Below, piece after piece: positions 42,808-50,605 of a stretch of 64,000 bases of DNA. Numbering within the stretch: the stretch's first letter is position 1; the number at the start of each line of letters is the position of its first letter. The stretch lies in the NCBI GenBank assembly GCA_013821605.1, contig JACDGP010000007.1, forward strand, positions 1 to 64,000, in the 5' to 3' direction. The notes under the pieces were generated by a model. It ran no database searches, was not told where the DNA came from, and was given only the letters and a program-made list of their open reading frames with translations. The position numbers were made by a program, and so were the translations under genes. The stretch comes from Herpetosiphonaceae bacterium (GTDB lineage: Bacteria; Chloroflexota; Chloroflexia; Chloroflexales; Kallotenuaceae).

Positions 42808-45018
42808 ATGACCGGAATTGAACTTTTTCCCCGGGATCAGGTTATAGGCGTATTTCGCGGTTTTCGAGAGGGCGGCTTAGAGTTTCACGCCGACCTCGTT
42901 CTTCCGTATCGAAATGATTTTCAAAGCTTGCCGATGCACGGGCAATTTTTGCTCGTTCAACTTGAGACTCCTCAGGAAGCTGTCCTTGGGAGAATAGCAT
43001 CGTTCTCATCTGAGGGAAAATTATCGGTAGGGTCAGGTGAGGAGTTTAACATACGTGCAGTTCGCGAGAACCGCACGATTCCTGAAGATTTACGAGAACA
43101 GTACTTGAAATACAAAGTAAATATCCGCGTTCTTGGTGTACTCAGAAATAACCTGAAGGGATCTCTAACTTTTGTTGCATCCCATCGTCGATTACCGCAT
43201 GTGGGGAGTTGCGTTGCATTCCCATCAGGGGAAGTATTGCGAGAAATAGCTGGGCATAACATCGAGAACGGGGCAGAGATTGGTCATTTCGCTCTCGGGG
43301 AGTATATTTACGCAGGTAGTAGTGATAAGTTGAAGATTGACGAGTGGATGCAGATTAAAAGTCCAGAAATACTTATCAAATTTCCGGTTGAGAGCCTTGT
43401 ATCGCGTCGGTCTTTCATCTTTGCGCGAGCGGGATTTGGGAAGTCAAATCTGAATAAGCTCCTTTTCAGCAAGCTCTATGAGAAAACACCGACCGTCGTA
43501 AAACGTGGAGACAAGCACGTTCCGGTTGGAACCATCATCTTTGATCCGGATGGTGAATATTTTTGGCCTGACGATAAGGGACGTCCTGGACTATGCGACG
43601 TTCCGGCCTTGCAAGGCAAGCTTGTAGTATTTACACCTCGCAAAGGGCCGAGCCCATTTTATCAATCCTTTGTAGCCGATGGTATCAGGCTTGATATCCG
43701 GCGGCTGCGCCCTAGCGATGTTATTGCGATCGCACTGCCACCAGAAAAACAAGATCAGCAAAATATTCGGAAGCTCAAGGGGTTAGACCAGGGTCGCTGG
43801 GAACAACTTGTAAACCTCATTGATAAGAGTCACAACCAAACGTCGCTGGATGCCATTGGAAAATTGCTTGATTTGTCCAAGGAGCAAGAGGTGGAGGGTG
43901 TAGCGGCTCGAGCTAACATGACGGTTATCGTTCGGGCACTGCACGACAAAAGTAGTCAGCTTATGGATAAGCTGATCAAGGCTCTCAAGGACGGCAAACT
44001 TTGTGTCGTTGACGTATCTCAAATGCGGGGAGGCCAATCGCTAATATTATCAGGTCTCATACTTCGCAAGATTTTTGACCGTAACCAGCAAGAATTCACA
44101 GCTGCCAATCCTGATACCATTCCCACCATTGCAGTCGTGGAAGAAGCTCAGTCTGTTCTCAACGAGAGAGCTACAGCAGCGGAGCCATACATTACTTGGG
44201 TAAAAGAGGGTAGGAAGTATGACCTGGGTGCATTATTAATTACACAGCAGCCCGGTAGCATTCCCGTGGATATTCTGAGTCAAGGTGACAACTGGTTTAT
44301 CTTTCATCTTCTATCGTCTGCAGATCTAGCAAGTGTCAAGAAAGCCAATGCACATTTCAGTGAAGACTTGTTAAGTGCACTCCTCAATGAGCCAATTCCA
44401 GGCCAAGGCGTGTTCTGGAGTTCTGTGGGTGGTAAACCTTACCCTGTCGCCATTCGCACTTTATCCTTCGAGGAACTGTTCAAAGTGCTGGACCCTCATT
44501 ACAATAAAGCTGCCTGCGAGACTTACGCCTCAAAACTAAAGGAAGAGTTTCAAACGACGCTTGAAGAGACAGTACAAGCTATGCAGCCGCCGCTTGCAGT
44601 GAATGGCAATGGTAATGGCTCAGCTCTGCAAAACGGTCAACCACCCCAGGTATCACCACGCAGATCTCAGAAAACAGACATTCCAGCGATGACTATCAGT
44701 ATGTTCGCAGACACATCTAGTGATGAAAATCCTGATGACGAATCAATTGATGTCCTTAAGGCATATGAAACCAGAGCTATTCAAGCACTTGGGGATGATC
44801 CGCAGTTTAGGAGTAAAGTAAAAGGCGAAGGAATCGCATGGGGCAGCATCAAGCACTTATTAAAGAGTAAACTGCCATCTACACTTGAAGATCAGGATGA
44901 CCGAGCGTACCAACTTGTTAGCAAAGCTCTTACGGAGATTTTAGGACCGCGTGGCGAAGGATGGCATTCATTCGTAAATGGACAAGGCAAAACATATGTG
45001 AAAGCAGGGAAGGGATAG
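42808..45018 (+). CDS. herA: HerA-type hexameric DNA translocase/helicase
   Basis: 736 residues. N-terminal HAS-barrel region, then the FtsK/HerA ATPase: Walker A FARAGFGKSNL near residue 207, TIIFDPDGEYFWPDD (a HerA hallmark after strand 2), Walker B IAVVEEAQSVL near 443, and GRKYDLGALLITQQPGSIP (sensor/arginine region). It pumps DNA through its ring and drives the NurA nuclease. Residues ~600-640 are a Gly/Asn/Gln linker (NGNGNGSALQNGQ) leading to an extra C-terminal domain (AWGSIKHLLKSKLPS, GWHSFVNGQGKTYV) not usual in archaeal HerA; it may bind DNA or the methyltransferase. Middle gene of the AT-rich cassette. Confidence 0.88.
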   Translation: MTGIELFPRDQVIGVFRGFREGGLEFHADLVLPYRNDFQSLPMHGQFLLVQLETPQEAVLGRIASFSSEGKLSVGSGEEFNIRAVRENRTIPEDLREQYLKYKVNIRVLGVLRNNLKGSLTFVASHRRLPHVGSCVAFPSGEVLREIAGHNIENGAEIGHFALGEYIYAGSSDKLKIDEWMQIKSPEILIKFPVESLVSRRSFIFARAGFGKSNLNKLLFSKLYEKTPTVVKRGDKHVPVGTIIFDPDGEYFWPDDKGRPGLCDVPALQGKLVVFTPRKGPSPFYQSFVADGIRLDIRRLRPSDVIAIALPPEKQDQQNIRKLKGLDQGRWEQLVNLIDKSHNQTSLDAIGKLLDLSKEQEVEGVAARANMTVIVRALHDKSSQLMDKLIKALKDGKLCVVDVSQMRGGQSLILSGLILRKIFDRNQQEFTAANPDTIPTIAVVEEAQSVLNERATAAEPYITWVKEGRKYDLGALLITQQPGSIPVDILSQGDNWFIFHLLSSADLASVKKANAHFSEDLLSALLNEPIPGQGVFWSSVGGKPYPVAIRTLSFEELFKVLDPHYNKAACETYASKLKEEFQTTLEETVQAMQPPLAVNGNGNGSALQNGQPPQVSPRRSQKTDIPAMTISMFADTSSDENPDDESIDVLKAYETRAIQALGDDPQFRSKVKGEGIAWGSIKHLLKSKLPSTLEDQDDRAYQLVSKALTEILGPRGEGWHSFVNGQGKTYVKAGKG

Positions 45019-45029
45019 AAGCTTTCAAA

Positions 45030-46139
45030 ATGTCTGACAAAATCATCAATATGTCTTTGAATGCTGTATGCCCGTATTTCACGATGTTCCCACTGAAATT
45101 CCCATATTCGATTCTCAGCCATCATGCTAACCCTGGTGATTGGATTATAGATCCATTTTGTGGCAGAGGAACAACAAATTATGCAGGTCGTCTTTTAGGG
45201 CTTCCGTCCATTGGAATTGATAGTAGTCCGGTCGCAGTCGCATCATCTGAGGCAAAATTAGCGAATGTGGCACCCGATGCTATTATTGAAGCAGCTGAAC
45301 AAATCTTGAGCGAAGTTAAAATCGCGCAGGATGTGCCAACAGGCGAATTTTGGGACTGGGCATTCGATCCCTCTGTGTTGAATACTATCTGCCGCTTACG
45401 TGAAGGATTGATGCGTTCGTGCCTCTTGGACTCTCACAAGGCATTACGAGCTATTCTTATGGGAGCACTGCATGGACCTCGCGGCAAAATACGGCAATCT
45501 TACTTCTCGAACCAATGCCAAAGAACATATGCACCCAAACCGAGATATGCTGTAAAATTCTGGAAAAGCCGAGAGCTACAGCCAGCCTTTGTCGATGTGT
45601 TAGAGATTATCGGGAACCGCGCACATCGATACTATCAACAATTACTACCTTCATGCGGAGGTTACATTCTTCATGGTGACAGTAGAGCACAAGAGACATA
45701 TCTTCACCTTAGCGATGGTCCTAAAATAAAGTGGGTCTTAACCTCCCCGCCCTATTACGGCATGTGTACTTATCTTCCCGATCAATGGCTCAGGCTGTGG
45801 TTCGTAGGTGGACCATCTAATGTTGAATATTCAACGAACGGGCAACTTGAACACTCAAGTGTTGCCGGTTTTTCCGACCAATTGAGAAAAGTCTGGAAAA
45901 ATGTGGGGACAATATGTCGACCAGATGCACGAATGATTATTAGATTTGGTGGAATAAATGTTAGAAATGTTGCACCCATGACTGTGCTGAAGGAATCGCT
46001 CAAAAACTCTGGATGGAAAATTCAGACTCTTAAATCAGCTGGCTTTGCTTCCGAAGGCCGAAGGCAAGCTGTACATTTTTCCAAATCTAGTAATAATGCA
46101 CTTGAAGAGTACGATGTTTGGGCGAAATGGGAAGGGTGA
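45030..46139 (+). CDS. DNA methyltransferase, N4-cytosine/N6-adenine type
   Basis: 369 residues from ATG 45030; the track start 44961 lies inside herA and is possible. Motif X/I region FPLKFPYSIL and WIIDPFCGRGTTNYAG (SAM binding, residues ~40-50) come first, motif IV TSPPYYGM (catalytic) is at ~238, so the order is I then IV with ~190 residues between. SPPY is typical of N4-cytosine methylases of the PF01555 group. C-terminal MIIRFGGINVRNV and GFASEGRRQAVHF fit motifs VI-VIII and the family end. Only 11 bases after herA, third gene of the cassette. It probably marks self DNA against the NurA-HerA machine. Confidence 0.85.
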   Translation: MSDKIINMSLNAVCPYFTMFPLKFPYSILSHHANPGDWIIDPFCGRGTTNYAGRLLGLPSIGIDSSPVAVASSEAKLANVAPDAIIEAAEQILSEVKIAQDVPTGEFWDWAFDPSVLNTICRLREGLMRSCLLDSHKALRAILMGALHGPRGKIRQSYFSNQCQRTYAPKPRYAVKFWKSRELQPAFVDVLEIIGNRAHRYYQQLLPSCGGYILHGDSRAQETYLHLSDGPKIKWVLTSPPYYGMCTYLPDQWLRLWFVGGPSNVEYSTNGQLEHSSVAGFSDQLRKVWKNVGTICRPDARMIIRFGGINVRNVAPMTVLKESLKNSGWKIQTLKSAGFASEGRRQAVHFSKSSNNALEEYDVWAKWEG

Positions 46140-46288
46140 AATTGAACACACTTTACTATGAACTACATGGGAGTGATAATTCGGGCATTATTTACCAGCC
46201 TGAAGGCTATAGACATTGAGAGCTACGTCATCATTCTACCCCTGATCTGTCTAAGCTTCACCTCTATGACCAGCAAGAATGACCAGCT

Positions 46289-47767
46289 ATGAATTTCCAA
46301 GAACTAGATGCCTTGATCGAACAGGCTATGACAGCGTGGCCGGCGCCCGGTCTTGCTGGAGCAATTGTTCACAACGAGGACATCTTCATGCGCGGCTACG
46401 GCGTGCGCAGCCTCGATGACCCGACCCGTGTCGATGAGCGCACCATCTTTGCCATCGCTTCGTGTACCAAAGCCTTTACAGCCTTGGCCCTTCAACTGCT
46501 TGCGGAAGAAGGCCGCCTCACGCTCGACGATCCAGTCACCGCCTACTTCCCGGAGTTTCAGCTATATGATCCGTATGTAACCCGCGAAATAACGGTTCGC
46601 GATCTTTTATGTCACCGTAGTGGGTTACAAACCTTTGGCGGTGACTTACTGGCATACGGCACAACCTACAGCCGTGATGAAATTCTGTGGCGCATACGCT
46701 ATCTAAAGCCCACCTCAAGCTTCCGGAGTCAATTCGGCTACCAAAACATCATGTATGTGTCTGCCGGTCACGTCGTCGAGGCGGTATCTGGCACGAGTTG
46801 GGATAGCTTCATCCGGGAGCGCATCCTTCTACCGCTCGGTATGACCTCGAGCACAACCAGTGTGTCTACGTTCACCGCCGACACCAATCTTGCACAGCCC
46901 CATATCCGGCGGCACGGCATGCTTCGGCAGATCCCTTATCTCAATGTTGACAACGAAGCGCCCGGCGGTGGCATCAATTCAAATGTACTAGACATGCTGC
47001 AATGGGTGCAGTTGCAACTGGGACAAGGCACATGGGAGGGCAAATCGCTGGTTAGCGCTGCACGTATACAAGAAATGTGGTCCCCCCACACCATCATTGC
47101 TCCCGATGAACAAAGCCTCCAGCTGTATCCCTCGCCGCACTTCCAAGCGTATGGCCTTGGCTGGTTCCTCCGTGACTACCAGGGCCGAAAAGTGATCGAG
47201 CATAGCGGTGGCTTGCCCGGCATGGTGTCGTTGGTCGTCCTCGTGCCCGAAGAGCAGCTTGGCTTCGTCCTATTGAGCAACGGTGAGACGGCATTCACGA
47301 CGGTGGTCCGCAACAGCATTCTCGACCATGTTTTTGGCGTTGCACCTACGGATTGGAGTGCCGTGTTGCTTGACGTTACGCATAAGCGGGAACTAGCGGA
47401 TCAAGAAGCAGTGCGCAAAACCGAGGCGCAACGGGTGCCGGATACCCATCCTTCGCTAGACATATCCCAGTACGTGGGTGACTATACCGGTCAACTGTAT
47501 GGCCCGGCGACCGTCGGTGAGGAAGAAGGCAAGCTCGTCGTGCGGTTGACCCCGGCACCCAGCTTGGTAGGCGAATTAGAACATTGGCACTATGACACAT
47601 TTCGTGTCACCTGGCGCGATCCGTATTTTCCAAAGGGCTTCGTCACATTTATCTTGGATGCACAGGCCAAGGTTACGGAGATGAAGATCGACACGCCCAA
47701 TCCGGATTTTGACTTTAAAGAATTAGAGCTACATCGTATCCGTCACGACCACATCGCGCAGTCGTAA
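46289..47767 (+). CDS. Serine hydrolase (class C beta-lactamase / DD-peptidase-like) with DUF3471 tail
   Basis: 492 residues, no signal peptide. Catalytic SxxK in IASCTKAFTALALQLL near residue 63, YxN in FGYQNIMYVSAGHVVEAV near 150, and HSGGLPGMVSLV (the KTG-equivalent HxG box) near 308. From ~390 a DUF3471-type beta domain follows (YVGDYTGQLYGPATV, FPKGFVTFILDAQAKVTEM). Enzymes of this build act as esterases, D-aminopeptidases or peptidases on peptidoglycan-like substrates; a true beta-lactamase is less likely without export. It overlaps the convergent uraD gene by 39 bases. Confidence 0.85.
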   Translation: MNFQELDALIEQAMTAWPAPGLAGAIVHNEDIFMRGYGVRSLDDPTRVDERTIFAIASCTKAFTALALQLLAEEGRLTLDDPVTAYFPEFQLYDPYVTREITVRDLLCHRSGLQTFGGDLLAYGTTYSRDEILWRIRYLKPTSSFRSQFGYQNIMYVSAGHVVEAVSGTSWDSFIRERILLPLGMTSSTTSVSTFTADTNLAQPHIRRHGMLRQIPYLNVDNEAPGGGINSNVLDMLQWVQLQLGQGTWEGKSLVSAARIQEMWSPHTIIAPDEQSLQLYPSPHFQAYGLGWFLRDYQGRKVIEHSGGLPGMVSLVVLVPEEQLGFVLLSNGETAFTTVVRNSILDHVFGVAPTDWSAVLLDVTHKRELADQEAVRKTEAQRVPDTHPSLDISQYVGDYTGQLYGPATVGEEEGKLVVRLTPAPSLVGELEHWHYDTFRVTWRDPYFPKGFVTFILDAQAKVTEMKIDTPNPDFDFKELELHRIRHDHIAQS

Positions 47768-48253
47768 CCAGGCAATCTTGGCGATTTCTGCGAGCGCGGT
47801 ACGCACCTCTTGCTCGTGACCGTTATGCAAGCGGGTGTTGAAACCGGCTAGGATGCTGTCTTTTTTGTTCTCCCGCGCACAGATCACAAACGGGAACTGG
47901 AACCGCTCATGGTAAGCCTGGTTAAGCTGCGTGAAGAGCGCGATCTCATCAGCAGAGAGTCGATCCAAACCGGCAGCAGCCTGCTCACCCGTGGACTGTG
48001 GCGTGAGGCTACCGGCCAACGCTGCTTTGCCAACCAGATCAGGATGCGCGCGAATCAGGGCTAGCTGTTGTTCTGGCGTTGCCGCATACATAACCTGGCA
48101 TAGTGCCTGATGAAGCTCTTCCAAGCTGCTCCAAGGATGGGTGCGCCAACCCTCAGCTACGATCCAAGGCGAGTCTTCAAAAACAAATCCCAGGCGTGCC
48201 ACGAATTGTGTCTCATCAAGGGTGTTAAGAACGGGCAGGGTCGTAGGTTCCAT
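47729..48253 (-). CDS. uraD: OHCU decarboxylase (ureidoimidazoline decarboxylase)
   Basis: 174 residues, the typical length. Converts 2-oxo-4-hydroxy-4-carboxy-5-ureidoimidazoline to (S)-allantoin in urate breakdown. Seen: FVFEDSPWIVAEGW near the N-terminus, LIRAHPDLVGKAA with the catalytic His (HPDL), STGEQAAAGLDRLS, and FPFVICARENKKDSIL, all signatures of the family. It directly follows the xanthine phosphoribosyltransferase gene (6 bases), so the pair handles purine salvage and breakdown. Confidence 0.92.
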   Translation of the reverse strand: MEPTTLPVLNTLDETQFVARLGFVFEDSPWIVAEGWRTHPWSSLEELHQALCQVMYAATPEQQLALIRAHPDLVGKAALAGSLTPQSTGEQAAAGLDRLSADEIALFTQLNQAYHERFQFPFVICARENKKDSILAGFNTRLHNGHEQEVRTALAEIAKIAWLRLRDVVVTDTM

Positions 48254-48259
48254 AGCCTT

Positions 48260-48880
48260 TCAGTCCGAAGCTTGCGCGGCGTGTTCGACCATCCAGGCCT
48301 TGCCGTCTGCCAGCCGTTCAACCTGAGCAAGGGTGGCAATCGGAATACCGCGTTCGACCAGCGGTCCGCGACCCGCTTGGAACAGTTTTTCGACCAGGAA
48401 ACCTGCAACAACTACGTGCGCACCCGCTTCGGCCACGATTTCGGCAAGTGCCAACGCTGTACGCCCATTGGCCAGAAAATCATCGATGAGCGCTACTCGC
48501 ATACCCGCTGCGAGATACCGAGATGCTACGACCAGCCGCGTATCGCCGCCTTTCGTAGGAGAAGGGACGATGCGTGACAAGGCCGGTGGTTCTACCACCG
48601 GAGCATACTTTTTCGCATAGACCATGGGCACGTTCAAAGCCAAAGCAGTCGCTAAGGTGGGCGCGATACCGCTCGCCTCGGCAGTCAGCAGCAGATCCGG
48701 CGCGCACGACCGAATACGATCAGCAAGCGCGGCACCCATCGCTGACATAAATTCTGGTTCGATCCGGTGATTGAGAAAGTGGTCGATTTTCAGGATGCGA
48801 TCGCCTTCGACGGTGGCCTCGCGTAAGATGCGCTCGACCAGAGGGGCAAAGGGTGTATCTAATGCAACCGATGCTGGCAT
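48260..48880 (-). CDS. xpt: Xanthine phosphoribosyltransferase
   Basis: 206 residues. Converts xanthine plus PRPP to XMP. The PRPP-binding loop is VALIDDFLANGRTA (B. subtilis Xpt has IDDFLANG), with upstream LLLTAEASGIAPTLATALAL and VYAKKYAP matching the same enzyme. AAGGA lies five to nine bases before ATG 48880. No purine riboswitch is evident in the short gap upstream, unlike in B. subtilis. First gene of the xpt-uraD pair. Confidence 0.9.
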   Translation of the reverse strand: MPASVALDTPFAPLVERILREATVEGDRILKIDHFLNHRIEPEFMSAMGAALADRIRSCAPDLLLTAEASGIAPTLATALALNVPMVYAKKYAPVVEPPALSRIVPSPTKGGDTRLVVASRYLAAGMRVALIDDFLANGRTALALAEIVAEAGAHVVVAGFLVEKLFQAGRGPLVERGIPIATLAQVERLADGKAWMVEHAAQASD

Positions 48881-48909
48881 CTTCTTCCTTTGCGACGGTG
48901 CACGGCTGC

Positions 48910-49929
48910 CTAATAGCCCAATTGCCGTTCAACGACATTGAGCAGCGGTTGTCCGTCCAGGTAGCGACGTAGGTTTTCAGTGAACAGATCGAGCACGCGT
49001 TCAGTATAGCTTTGGGTCATACCAGCGATATGTGGCGTGATGATGACGTTCGGCATTGACCACAGAGGGCTGGTAGGCGTCAGAGGTTCAGGATCAGTCA
49101 CATCCAGGGCAGCACCACCCAGGGTTTTATGTGCAAGAGCTTCCTCCAAGGCAGCCTGATCAATCAACCCACCCCGCCCAATATTAACGAGCAGCGCATC
49201 AGGTCGCATTGCGGCTAGCTCAGAGGTGCCGATGATATGCCGTGTTGTAGGAGTGAGGGGTAGGGCCAGCAGCACGACATCGCAGGCCTGTAAAAACGCA
49301 TGAAGCTCGGTCAAAGGGTAGTAGCGCTCAGGTAGGGAACCATCGGGATCACCGGTGCCCTGAGGCGTCCAGCCATTAAAATGCTGGGCCTCGGGCGTAC
49401 GTTGTGTCGCTAGGATGCGCATGCCGAAGCTCGCGCCAAGACGAGCTACTTCGCGACCAATCGCGCCATAGCCAATGATCCCTAGCACCGCGCCACGTAG
49501 CTCCGTTGGCATTAAGGCTGCACGTTGCTCAGCACGTGCCCAGGTCTTATCCCATTGTAGGCGCTGCATCTGGGGCAAACAGTGCATATGCGCCAGGATG
49601 GTCATCAAGACATACTCACCAATTTGGATCGCATGCACACCATTAGCACTGGTGATCTGTAGCGAACTTTGCCATATCGGCAGACGTTGCAGATTGTCGA
49701 CACCGGCAAAAGGAACCTGTAGCCAACGTAGACCGGGCGCACGTTGCGGATCGAAATCGACTTGGTCGGCATAAAGCACTTCAGTCTGCGGCGTGAAGAC
49801 TTGCTCCAACTCAGCACCCGTTTTCACCGGCCGTGCTTCCACCACCAACCGGTCAGATACCCCGCGTAACCGTGCCACTTGTGCCGCATCTAGCTGCTCG
49901 GCACACAAGACATGGACTTGTTCGCTCAT
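48910..49929 (-). CDS. D-2-hydroxyacid dehydrogenase (NAD-dependent)
   Basis: About 339 residues from the Met of MSEQVHVLCAEQLDAAQ; the track start adds eleven residues. Rossmann motif VLGIIGYGAIGREVARLG followed by MRILATQR (Arg suggests NADP acceptance). Catalytic Arg in LVNIGRGGLID, Glu in DVTDPEPLTP and His in ITPHIAGMTQ. It resembles glyoxylate/hydroxypyruvate reductase-like (GhrA-type) dehydrogenases. Adjacent to purine genes whose breakdown yields glyoxylate, so a role in glyoxylate reduction is plausible but unproven. It ends 29 bases before xpt and is likely cotranscribed. Confidence 0.88.
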   Translation of the reverse strand: MSEQVHVLCAEQLDAAQVARLRGVSDRLVVEARPVKTGAELEQVFTPQTEVLYADQVDFDPQRAPGLRWLQVPFAGVDNLQRLPIWQSSLQITSANGVHAIQIGEYVLMTILAHMHCLPQMQRLQWDKTWARAEQRAALMPTELRGAVLGIIGYGAIGREVARLGASFGMRILATQRTPEAQHFNGWTPQGTGDPDGSLPERYYPLTELHAFLQACDVVLLALPLTPTTRHIIGTSELAAMRPDALLVNIGRGGLIDQAALEEALAHKTLGGAALDVTDPEPLTPTSPLWSMPNVIITPHIAGMTQSYTERVLDLFTENLRRYLDGQPLLNVVERQLGY

Positions 49930-50023
49930 AATCACCCACAACTCACGGGCCGAGTATAGCATGTTTCAGCGGGGAGCTTCGAAGACGTCATGCTAAAATA
50001 CTCACTGCAAGGAGTTTAAGCAC

Positions 50024-50269
50024 ATGGCGCTTATTATCGAAGAAGAAGCAATCGATAGCTTGCCGATCACGATTGATCCCGAGATTGTCAGCGGCACGCC
50101 TGTGTTCGTGGGAACACGCGTCCCGGTTGAGGCGCTCCTAGATAACTTGGCAGCGGGCGTCGCACTCGACGAGTTTCTCGACAATTTTCCCACCGTAACC
50201 CATGATCAGGCGTTGGCAGTCCTCAAGTTTTCAAATCAGACACTCAAAAAGCTTGGACAGGCGAAGTGA
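50024..50269 (+). CDS. DUF433 protein, antitoxin-like
   Basis: 81 residues. ITIDPEIVSGTPVFVGTRVP and VEALLDNLAAGVALDEFLDN, then FPTVTHDQALAVL, form the DUF433 domain, a small HTH-like protein usually encoded just before a PIN-like (DUF5615) toxin. AAGGAG nine bases before ATG 50024; TGCTAAAAT upstream is a fair extended -10. The GTGA overlap with the next frame confirms the usual gene pair, but that partner is truncated. Confidence 0.85.
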   Translation: MALIIEEEAIDSLPITIDPEIVSGTPVFVGTRVPVEALLDNLAAGVALDEFLDNFPTVTHDQALAVLKFSNQTLKKLGQAK

Positions 50270-50355
50270 CGATCCTGCTCGATGAAGGGGTTCCAAGAAT
50301 TATCCAAAAACGCCTGCTCCATGCTATACTCAACCTTGTCATCATCTCACCATGA
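50266..50355 (+). pseudogene. Truncated PIN-like (DUF5615-type) toxin partner
   Basis: GTG 50266 overlaps the DUF433 stop. The frame reads MTILLDEGVPRIIQKRL, the N-terminus of DUF5615 PIN-like proteins ('ILLDE.LP...'), then LHAILNLVIISP and TGA at 50353-50355. The usual ~115 residues with the remaining acidic residues are missing. The break point falls in the promoter of the downstream drug-efflux leader, so insertion of that unit probably destroyed the toxin. Confidence 0.65.
50322..50330 (+). promoter_or_regulatory. Extended -10 promoter of the leader-controlled MFS gene
   Basis: TGCTATACT; transcription would begin near 50337, about 20 bases before the leader-peptide ribosome site. No strong -35 is seen. 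Confidence 0.55.
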
Positions 50356-50371
50356 AAGGAGGGCGACTCCC

Positions 50372-50413
50372 GTGACGGAATTGCTCTTCATCCCCACCGA
50401 CGCCGACCTCTAA
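50372..50413 (+). CDS. 13-residue leader peptide of the MFS exporter
   Basis: GTG 50372 follows AAAGGAGGG at about nine bases, a very strong ribosome site for an otherwise pointless mini-ORF. The peptide is MTELLFIPTDADL, stop TAA 50411-50413. The RNA that follows can fold in two exclusive ways and precedes a drug-efflux-type MFS gene by 192 bases. This matches leader peptides that sense ribosome-targeting antibiotics upstream of efflux or methylase genes. A frame starting at ATG 50352 (MKGGRLP) overlaps and may be a second mini-ORF. Confidence 0.6.
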   Translation: MTELLFIPTDADL

Positions 50414-50415
50414 CG

Positions 50416-50564
50416 TGCGTCCGGTGACTGCAAACTAACCCAAACCGCTACTTTTTCATTCATCCGAGCCGTGCGGCTAGGCGATTGCCTGCTCGTGCCG
50501 TGGCTGCTTGAACGCGGGTCCCGGACGCATACGGTCCCGTAGGTGCGCTTGCGTCTGCCTACGG
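50416..50564 (+). promoter_or_regulatory. Structured leader with competing hairpins upstream of the MFS gene
   Basis: TGCGTCCGG (50416-50424, immediately after the leader stop) can pair perfectly with CCGGACGCA (50521-50529). GACGCA within the latter can instead pair with TGCGTC (50550-50555). CCGTAGG (50537-50543) also pairs with CCTACGG (50558-50564). A ribosome stalled at the leader end would cover the first arm and switch the fold. No T-run follows, so control of translation or Rho action is more likely than intrinsic termination. Confidence 0.5.
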
Positions 50565-50605
50565 TTGTGATCGCTGTGTCGTCGTATTTGGGGGAGAGTA
50601 TCGCA

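Noticed and set aside
46289-47767. True beta-lactamase
   Set aside because: SxxK, YxN and HxG are shared with esterases and peptidases; no signal peptide and a DUF3471 tail make resistance unlikely.
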